Assembly: GCF_040675535.1 (NCBI RefSeq)
Contig: NZ_JBFAPC010000005.1
Coordinates: 1-64,000 of the forward strand
Reading direction: 5' to 3'
Source of the DNA: Patulibacter sp040675535
GTDB taxonomy: Bacteria > Actinomycetota > Thermoleophilia > Solirubrobacterales > Solirubrobacteraceae
DNA length: 64,000 bases
Of this stretch, positions 58,188 to 64,000 are shown piece after piece. The notes under the pieces are model-generated. The model saw only the letters and a program-made list of their open reading frames with translations, made no database searches and was not told the origin of the DNA. Positions within the stretch are counted from its first letter, which is position 1; each line of letters opens with the position of its first letter. A program made the position numbers and the translations under genes.

Positions 58188-60556
58188 TGTTCCCCGGACC
58201 TGACAAGGACACCATCGTGACCGACACGGCACACCCCTCGTCCGAGCCCGCCACGGCCCCGGCAGCACCGATCTGGGACGGCAAGCTCCACTCGTACATC
58301 CCGGCCTCGGACTGGCAGACCCGGGTGTCGCCGGACCTGCCGCTCCACGACGACTTCGAGGCGGAGGTGGACCCCGTCACCTACGAGGTGATCCGCAACC
58401 GCCTCTGGACGATCAACATCGCCCACGGCGAGACGATGACCCGGATCTCGGGCTCCCCGAGCTTCCAGGGCCTCGATTTCAACATGTCGATCGCCGCCGA
58501 GGACGGCGAGACGATCATGAACGCCCCGTACATCCAGTTCCTCAACGGTGGCGCGACCTTCGGGATCCGCTACATCTTGGAGCACTACAGCGGGAACCCC
58601 GGGATCCACGAGGGGGACATGTTCTTCGGGAACGACCCGTGGATCAGCGCCACCCACCAGATGGACATGCAGGTGAACACCCCGGTGTTCATCGACGGCC
58701 GCCTGTTCGCCTGGATCTCCAGCGCCGCGCACCAGTACGACCTCGGCGGCATCAGCCCGGGCGGCTGGCCCCAGGGCGCGCCGGACGTCTACTCGGACCC
58801 GATCATCCTCCCGCACTTCAAGTTCGTGGAGCGCGGCATGATCCGCGAGGACCTCGAGCAGGTGCTGCTGCGCCAGTCGCGCATGCCGGACTTCGTGTCG
58901 CTGGACTTCCGCGCCGGCCTGATCGGCTCGCAGCAGGCGCGCGACGCGCTGATCGACCTCTGCGACCGCTTCGGCGCCGCGACGGTCAAGGGCGTGATGA
59001 AGGGGATCCTCGACCGCTCGCAGGAGTCGTTCAAGGCGAAGCTCCGCCGGATCCCGGACGGCCGCTGGTCGCAGGTGAAGTACAGCGCCGAGGCGCTCCC
59101 GGGCGACAAGAGCGTCATGCGCGTCCAGGTGAACTTCACCAAGGAGGGCGACCGCCTCACGGTCGACAACCACGGCACGGACGTCCAGGCGCCTGCGGGC
59201 CCTGCCGGCATCACGTTCTCGCCCTTCATGGGCGCGGTGACGACCGTGGTGGCCCTCAACCTCCTCTACGAGCACCTCTTCGCGATCGGCGGCGCGTTCC
59301 GTCAGATCGACTTCGACGTGACGCCGGGACTGCTCAACACGGTCGACTACCCCGCGGCCGTCGCCGGCGGCATCGGCAACGTCCAACTCAACGTCTACGC
59401 GATGCAGGTGCTCGTGTCGCGGATGCTGAGCTGTGACCCCGAGCTCGCGTCCGACATCGTCGGTCCCGACCCCGACTACCCGCTGTTCGTCGTCCAAGGC
59501 GTCAACGACCGGGGCGAGGGCTTCGGCCAGGCGCTCCTCGACGGCTTCGCCAACGGCCGTGGCGCGCTCAACCACCGCGACGGCATCGACAGCGGCGGCC
59601 CGATGTGGAGCCCGCTCACCCGCCTCCTGAACGTCGAGGACGTCGAACAGTGGTACCCGCTCGTGTACCTCTACCGCCGGGAGACCGCCGACACCGCCGG
59701 TGCCGGACGGTGGCGCGGCGGCAACGGCGCCACCTGGGCCGTCACGCCGTACCGCGCTCGGACGATGGCCTACGAGGCGAACGCGTTCGGCGCCGCCGTC
59801 TCGGTGGTCAACGCCGAGGGCCTCTTCGGCGGCAACCCGTCAACCGCCGGCTCGCACCACCACGCTGCCGGCACCGACGTCGCCGAGCGGTTCGCTGCGG
59901 GCCACATCCCGCAGGACCTCGCCGCCCTCGAGCACGAGAGCCTCACCCGGCTCCCCGGCAAGTTGAACGCGACGACCTTCGCCCCCGGCGACGTCCTCGA
60001 GGCGCAGGTCATGGGCGGCGGCGGCTACGGGGACCCCCTGCTTCGCGAGCCCGCTCGCGTGCTCGAGGACCTCGCGAACGGCTACGTCTCCCGCGAGGCC
60101 GCGGAGGCGCACTACGCGATCGTGTTCTCGTCCGCCGGTGACATCGACGCCGAGGCCACGGCCGCGGCACGCGACGCGATCCGGGCCGAGCGAGCGACGT
60201 GGACCCTGGTGTCGGACGTCCACGGGGCCGCCGCCCCCGTCGAGGCGCTCGCCGCGACCGGCGGTCCGGACGCGCCGGTGCACGAGTCGGTCGTGGCACG
60301 GGACGCGGGCGGCGAGCGGGTCCTGGCGTGCCGCCACTGCGGTGAGATCCTCTGCGGATACAGGTCGGACTACAAGCGCAGCTGCCTGATGCTCGAGGCT
60401 CCGCTGACGGAGATCGCCGGCGCCGTAGACCCCGGGCCGCTGGTCGACCAGACGGTGCTGTTCCGCCAGATCTGCTGCCCGGGATGCCAGACCATGCTCG
60501 GCACCGAGGTGTTCCGCGAGGGCGACCCGATGATGCCGGACATGCTCCTCTCCTGA
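58187..60556 (+). CDS. Hydantoinase B-type subunit with extra C-terminal Cys-rich domain
   Basis: This 789-residue protein is longer than plain HyuB (about 520-600). The HyuB part runs from VDPVTYEVIRNRLWTINIAH through FFGNDPWISATHQMDMQVNT and FDVTPGLLNTVDYPAAVAGG to VMGGGGYGDPLLREP. The last 100 residues hold CRHCGEILCGY, a further Cys, and CCPGCQTMLGTEV, a zinc-ribbon-like domain resembling the small gamma subunit of acetone/acetophenone carboxylases. The fusion would make a two-gene version of such a carboxylase. The start may also be GTG 58217, which has AAGGA 8 bases upstream. Confidence 0.88.
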   Translation: MFPGPDKDTIVTDTAHPSSEPATAPAAPIWDGKLHSYIPASDWQTRVSPDLPLHDDFEAEVDPVTYEVIRNRLWTINIAHGETMTRISGSPSFQGLDFNMSIAAEDGETIMNAPYIQFLNGGATFGIRYILEHYSGNPGIHEGDMFFGNDPWISATHQMDMQVNTPVFIDGRLFAWISSAAHQYDLGGISPGGWPQGAPDVYSDPIILPHFKFVERGMIREDLEQVLLRQSRMPDFVSLDFRAGLIGSQQARDALIDLCDRFGAATVKGVMKGILDRSQESFKAKLRRIPDGRWSQVKYSAEALPGDKSVMRVQVNFTKEGDRLTVDNHGTDVQAPAGPAGITFSPFMGAVTTVVALNLLYEHLFAIGGAFRQIDFDVTPGLLNTVDYPAAVAGGIGNVQLNVYAMQVLVSRMLSCDPELASDIVGPDPDYPLFVVQGVNDRGEGFGQALLDGFANGRGALNHRDGIDSGGPMWSPLTRLLNVEDVEQWYPLVYLYRRETADTAGAGRWRGGNGATWAVTPYRARTMAYEANAFGAAVSVVNAEGLFGGNPSTAGSHHHAAGTDVAERFAAGHIPQDLAALEHESLTRLPGKLNATTFAPGDVLEAQVMGGGGYGDPLLREPARVLEDLANGYVSREAAEAHYAIVFSSAGDIDAEATAAARDAIRAERATWTLVSDVHGAAAPVEALAATGGPDAPVHESVVARDAGGERVLACRHCGEILCGYRSDYKRSCLMLEAPLTEIAGAVDPGPLVDQTVLFRQICCPGCQTMLGTEVFREGDPMMPDMLLS

Positions 60557-61332
60557 TGACCGACCAGGGACTGCCCGGCATCGCCGGGCACCGGGCGATC
60601 GTCACCGGTGCGGCGGGCGGGATCGGTGCCGCAGCAGCACGCCGTCTCGTCCGCGAGCGGGCGAGCGTCGCGCTCATCGACGTCGACGCCGCACGGCTGA
60701 CTGCGACCACGAAGGCGCTCGGCCCCGCTGCGATCGGCATCGTGGCGGACCTCTCGGTCGCCGAGGAGGTCGAGCGGGTCGTGCGCGAGGCCGAGGAGCG
60801 CCTCGGGCCGGTCGACCTCCTCTACAACAACGCTGGGATCCTCGGGACCGCGAAGGCGATCTGGGAGACCGCGCCGGAGGACTTCGACCGGGTCGTCGGC
60901 CTGAACGCCAGAGCGACGTTCCTGTTCATGCGGGCGTTCCTCGCGCGGTGCGTGGCGGACGGGCGCACGGGCTCCATCGTCAATTGCTCGTCGACGGCCG
61001 GGTCGCGCGGGCTCAGCGGGTTCGCCCCCTACTGCGCCTCGAAGCAGGCGATCCTCGGCATGACGCGCACCGCGGCCGTCGAGGCGGGGCCGCACGGGAT
61101 CCGGGTCAACGCGATCTGCCCCGGCCGGGTCGACACGCCGATGGTGAGCTCCTTCGTCGCCGCGGCGGCCGACCGGCCGAGCGGCGACGCATCACCGGTC
61201 GCCGGCCGGCCGATCTCCCGGCCGGCCACCGCGGACGAAGTCGCGAACCTCGTGGTCTGGCTGCTCAGCGCCGAGGCGTCGTACGCCACCGGCGGCGTCT
61301 ACGCGATCGACGGCGGCCAGACCGCCGCCTGA
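60556..61332 (+). CDS. Short-chain dehydrogenase/reductase
   Basis: This 258-residue classical SDR has VTGAAGGIGAAAARRLVRER (NAD motif), NNAGILG, a Ser in NCSSTAGSRG, Tyr-x-x-x-Lys in YCASKQA, and ICPGRVDTPM. It lacks the mycofactocin-type insert, so its cofactor should exchange freely. ATG 60556 overlaps the hyuB stop, placing it in that operon. It probably makes or uses a ketone or alcohol of the pathway. Confidence 0.9.
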   Translation: MTDQGLPGIAGHRAIVTGAAGGIGAAAARRLVRERASVALIDVDAARLTATTKALGPAAIGIVADLSVAEEVERVVREAEERLGPVDLLYNNAGILGTAKAIWETAPEDFDRVVGLNARATFLFMRAFLARCVADGRTGSIVNCSSTAGSRGLSGFAPYCASKQAILGMTRTAAVEAGPHGIRVNAICPGRVDTPMVSSFVAAAADRPSGDASPVAGRPISRPATADEVANLVVWLLSAEASYATGGVYAIDGGQTAA

Positions 61333-61472
61333 CCGGACGCGCGGCCACCGGCCGCCGCGTTCCGCAGACCGGGATCGCCGCCTTGGCGTTCGACGCAGGC
61401 GGTGGGAAGCTCGGACGGCGTCGCCACGCAGCGAGCAAGCGCTCGCATCGGCACCACGAGAGGACAGAACTG

Positions 61473-62609
61473 ATGGAGACAGCACGTACCTCGGCCCCCG
61501 GGATCACGGTGGCCTCGCCGCCGAAGTCCTTGGTCATCGACACCGACGTCCACAACTTCCCGATGATGGACGAGGTCGTCGCGTACATGCCGACGCGCTG
61601 GCGCCAGTACTACGAGCGCTACGGCCTGCGGACCGGCGCCGGCGAGCAGGGCATCGTCCGCGCCCGCTGGATGGGCAGCCGGACCGACGCGTGGTCCCCG
61701 GAGGGCAAGCCCCCCGGCGCGGACCCGGCGTTCATGCAGCTGCAGCACCTCGACGCCTACGACGTCGACATCGCAATCCTGAACAACAGCATGGGGCACT
61801 CCGGCGCCTACGTCGGCGGCGGCGCGCCCCTCGAGTACACGGCGGCCCTGATGCGCGCCGCCAACGAGTGGACCGCCGAGCGGTGGCTCGACCTGGACAG
61901 CCGCTTCTGCAACACGACGCTGATCCCGTACGAGGACCCGAAGCTCGCGATCGCCGAGATCGAGCGGTGGATCGGTGACGACCGCTTCGTCCAGGTGAGC
62001 GTGCCCCTCCGGATCCAGCGGCCGTTCGGTCACCGGAAGTACTGGGACCTGATCGAGGCCTGCGCGCACTACGACCTCCCGATCGCCTTCCACCCGGGGC
62101 AGGGGAACCTCGGACCGCTCACGGCCGCGGGCTGGCCCTCGTACTACTACGAGGACCACGTGAATTTCCCGCACGCACTGGCGGGGCACATGGCGAGCCT
62201 CGTGACCGAGGGCGCCCTCGACCGGTTCCCGAACACGAAGATCGTCTTCCAGGAGGGCGGCTGGTCGTGGGTCGCGCCGTTCGCATGGCGGTTCGACCGG
62301 GCGTTCGGGCAGCTCCAGGACGAGGTGCCTCACCTCACCCGCAGGCCGTCCGAATACCTCGGCGACCACTTCTGGTACACGACCCAGCCGTGGGAGGAGA
62401 TGGAGAAGAAGCACCAGTTCGAGCAGGCGTTCAAGGCGTTCGGCCACCCGGAGAAGCTGCTCTTCGCCAGCGACTACCCGCACTGGGATTTCGACGCGCC
62501 CGACACCACCGCCCAGATGATCGACGATCCGCAGCTCCGCGAGATGATCATGAGCGGGAACGCGCTCGATCTCTACTCCCGCCTCCCCAAGCCGGAGGCC
62601 GGCGCATGA
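61473..62609 (+). CDS. Amidohydrolase-2 family protein (ACMSD-like), first of a pair
   Basis: This 378-residue protein of the amidohydrolase-2 family has VIDTDVHNFPMMDEVVAYMP (D-x-H metal site), PIAFHPGQGN, KIVFQEGGWSWVAPFAWRFD and the terminal Asp in LFASDYPHWDFD. Members decarboxylate or hydrolyse ring-fission products. ATG 61473 has AGAGGA 9 bases upstream. It is coupled to a second family member by an ATGA overlap, which suggests a heteromer or two consecutive steps. Confidence 0.88.
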   Translation: METARTSAPGITVASPPKSLVIDTDVHNFPMMDEVVAYMPTRWRQYYERYGLRTGAGEQGIVRARWMGSRTDAWSPEGKPPGADPAFMQLQHLDAYDVDIAILNNSMGHSGAYVGGGAPLEYTAALMRAANEWTAERWLDLDSRFCNTTLIPYEDPKLAIAEIERWIGDDRFVQVSVPLRIQRPFGHRKYWDLIEACAHYDLPIAFHPGQGNLGPLTAAGWPSYYYEDHVNFPHALAGHMASLVTEGALDRFPNTKIVFQEGGWSWVAPFAWRFDRAFGQLQDEVPHLTRRPSEYLGDHFWYTTQPWEEMEKKHQFEQAFKAFGHPEKLLFASDYPHWDFDAPDTTAQMIDDPQLREMIMSGNALDLYSRLPKPEAGA

Positions 62610-63700
62610 GCACTGTCATCCCCTCGCTCGACCGAGAGACCGTCCTCGGCGGATGGTCGGGGGCCGTCATCGACGCGGACCTCCACGCCCACCTCGGCAG
62701 CGTCGAGAGCCTGAAGGACCACCTCGAGCCGGTGTGGCGCGAGTTCGTCAACGAGACGGGCTTCCAGGCGCCGCCCTGGATGGACTCCGTCTACCCGCCG
62801 GGGGCCGGGACCACGATCGATCCGGGGCTCGCCGTCGCCGGCGGCCCGGTCGGTTCGACGGCTGCGGCAGTGGTCGCGGGCGCGGTCGAGCCGATCGGAG
62901 CGGAGGCCTCGATCCTCAACTGCTACTGGGGGCTCGAGCGCGTCCGTCACCCGGACTTCGCGGCCGGGCTCGCCCGCGGGATCAACGACTGGCTGATCGC
63001 CGAGTGGCTGGACAAGGACCCGCGGCTTCGCGCGTCCCTCGTCGTCCCAGCGTTCGTCCCGGACGAGGCGGCGGCGGAGATCGACCGCGTCGGCGGACAC
63101 CCCGGATTCGTCCAGGTGCTGCTCCCCGTCCGGTCGTCCCGGCTTTACGGTCAGCGACCGCTGCGCAGCATGTTCGAGGCGATGGTGCGCAACGACCTGG
63201 TGGCCGGCGTGCACTACGGCGGCACCGCCGACGCTCCGGGTCCCAACGGCATGGAGACCTGGTTCCTCGAGGACTACGTCTCGAGCCACCTCGGAGCGTT
63301 CCAGGCGCAGCTCTGCAGCATGGTCAGCGAAGGGCTCTTCCAAGCCCTCCCGGATCTGCGCGTCTCGTTCCTCGAGAGCGGCTTCACCTGGGTCGGCCCG
63401 ACGCTGTGGCGGATGGACCGCGAGTGGCCCGGCCTGCGTCGGGACGTCCCGTGGCTCGTCGAGGCACCGAGCGCCCTCGTCCGGCGACACGTGAAGTTCT
63501 CCGGCCAGCCCATCGACGCCGGCAACGACGACCAGCTGCGGGCCGCACTCGACTGGCTCGGCTCCGACGATCTGCTCATGTTCGCCTCCGACTTCCCGCA
63601 TGGACGATCGGAAGAGGCGACCGCCCTCCTCCGCGTCCTCTCGCCCGAAGCCGCGGAGAAGTTCATGGCGGGCAACGCACGGGCGCACTACCGGCTCTGA
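62606..63700 (+). CDS. Amidohydrolase-2 family protein (ACMSD-like), second of a pair
   Basis: This 364-residue protein starts in an ATGA overlap with its neighbour. It has VIDADLHAHLGSVESLKDHL (D-x-H site), DLVAGVHYGGTADAPG, VSFLESGFTWVGPTLWRMDR and LMFASDFPHGRSE. Same family plan as the preceding protein but clearly diverged, so not a recent duplication. Metal ligands appear kept. A hairpin follows and ends the island. Confidence 0.88.
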   Translation: MSTVIPSLDRETVLGGWSGAVIDADLHAHLGSVESLKDHLEPVWREFVNETGFQAPPWMDSVYPPGAGTTIDPGLAVAGGPVGSTAAAVVAGAVEPIGAEASILNCYWGLERVRHPDFAAGLARGINDWLIAEWLDKDPRLRASLVVPAFVPDEAAAEIDRVGGHPGFVQVLLPVRSSRLYGQRPLRSMFEAMVRNDLVAGVHYGGTADAPGPNGMETWFLEDYVSSHLGAFQAQLCSMVSEGLFQALPDLRVSFLESGFTWVGPTLWRMDREWPGLRRDVPWLVEAPSALVRRHVKFSGQPIDAGNDDQLRAALDWLGSDDLLMFASDFPHGRSEEATALLRVLSPEAAEKFMAGNARAHYRL

Positions 63701-63704
63701 ACAA

Positions 63705-63740
63705 CCGCCCAACCCCTGCGGCCGGGGCGGGGGTGGGCGG
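63705..63740 (+). terminator. Hairpin at the end of the catabolic island
   Basis: CCGCCCAACCCC-type arm at 63705-63716 pairs with GGGGTGGGCGG ending at 63740, with one bulged A. Confidence 0.5.
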
Positions 63741-63813
63741 GGTGACGCGCAGAAACCACGTGCGCACGGCCAATGCGCGTAGCGCAGAAATCGCAGATGT
63801 GCAGGTACTTCTA

Positions 63814-63885
63814 TGCCCCCGGCAAGAATCGAACTTGCGCACATGGTTTAGGAAACCAATGCTCTATCCACTGAGCTACGGGGGC
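63814..63885 (-). tRNA. tRNA-Arg (anticodon CCU)
   Basis: On the minus strand the 72-base cloverleaf has acceptor GCCCCCG/CGGGGGC with A discriminator, D-arm GCTC...GAGC, anticodon loop TTCCTAA (CCU), and T-arm GCAAG-TTCGATT-CTTGC. The outermost anticodon-stem pair is T-T. CCA is not encoded. It reads the rare AGG codon. It sits right beside the island end, a place where integrating elements often insert, but no integrase is seen. Confidence 0.93.
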
Positions 63886-63937
63886 GGGGACCGCAGATCC
63901 TAATGCGTCCCGGCGGCACGGGACGCGCCGCTGTGAC

Positions 63938-63964
63938 GCGCTTCGCGGACCCGCCGCGAAGCGC
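63938..63964 (-). terminator. Strong hairpin near the right edge
   Basis: GCGCTTCGCGG (63938-63948), loop ACCCG, CCGCGAAGCGC (63954-63964): a perfect 11-base-pair stem. A minus-strand frame ending in TGA at 63974-63976 (...RSGAGD) may be the end of a gene lying outside the window, which this hairpin would terminate. Confidence 0.5.
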
Positions 63965-64000
63965 GGGGGAGGCTCAGTCCCCCGCCCCGCTGCGCGCCGC

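Noticed and set aside
42060..63885. Integrative element inserted at tRNA-Arg
   Set aside because: The island ends beside the tRNA, but no integrase, no repeated tRNA 3' end at the far boundary and no mobility genes were seen.

Overview
The window is very GC-rich, nearly all codons end in G or C, and GTG starts are common. It carries a group 3 (SigB/SigF-like) sigma factor, a mycofactocin-type SDR, two luciferase-family (LLM) oxidoreductases and many TetR, IclR and HxlR regulators. This fits a soil actinobacterium, most likely Thermoleophilia/Solirubrobacterales; that placement is inference from gene content. No rRNA, CRISPR array, prophage or complete insertion sequence is visible. One tRNA-Arg(CCU) lies at the right end.

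Layout. 0-8 kb: stress genes (PepSY protein, DUF892-like protein, sigma factor with a coupled small ORF, Mn-catalase, epimerase, Zn-alcohol dehydrogenase). Two of these have candidate SigB-type promoters with 15-base spacers. 8-23 kb: ordinary single genes (metallopeptidase, ABM monooxygenase, LLM oxidoreductase, HAD phosphatase, L-2-hydroxyglutarate oxidase, cupin, SDR) mixed with many gene remnants: glgX, carbonic anhydrase, asnC, ald, two tetR genes and an internally deleted SDR. Several remnants lie as divergent pairs whose 5' halves and shared promoter are missing. 23-30 kb: a hydantoin/pyrimidine-type operon (cyclic amidase, M20 amidase, LLM oxidoreductase), an MFS exporter and a flavoprotein monooxygenase. 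30-38 kb: envelope genes, namely a HupE/UreJ-like protein, a lipoprotein, a secreted phosphatase behind a possible PHO box, and a four-gene secreted/surface-protein operon with paralogous DUF916-like domains; then Hsp20. 38.9-41.8 kb: proline dehydrogenase and P5C dehydrogenase.

42-63.7 kb is the most notable part: a catabolic island. It holds a decayed 3-oxoacid CoA-transferase, a BKACE-type beta-keto acid cleavage enzyme, an IclR regulator, a VOC protein, an MFS transporter, a phthalate-dioxygenase-type reductase, an ABM protein, a complete sugar-type ABC importer, a Rieske protein, a mycofactocin-type SDR, a P450 with its ferredoxin, a 6-oxocamphor-hydrolase-like crotonase, HyuA/HyuB with an extra C-terminal Cys-rich domain, another SDR and two ACMSD-type amidohydrolases. 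A sensible reading is import, P450 hydroxylation, oxidation to a ketone, then C-C cleavage or ATP-dependent carboxylation of a cyclic or terpenoid-like ketone. A TTTC-N7-9-GGAA inverted motif sits about 65-130 bases upstream of at least five units in the island and may be the IclR operator.

Regulatory palindromes are unusually readable here. Paired operators are visible for three TetR genes and one for the HxlR gene. A four-copy TGTG direct repeat precedes the MFS exporter, and the start of a SARP-type regulator gene lies downstream of it. Several apparent frameshifts fall in runs of five or six G or C, so some may be sequencing errors.
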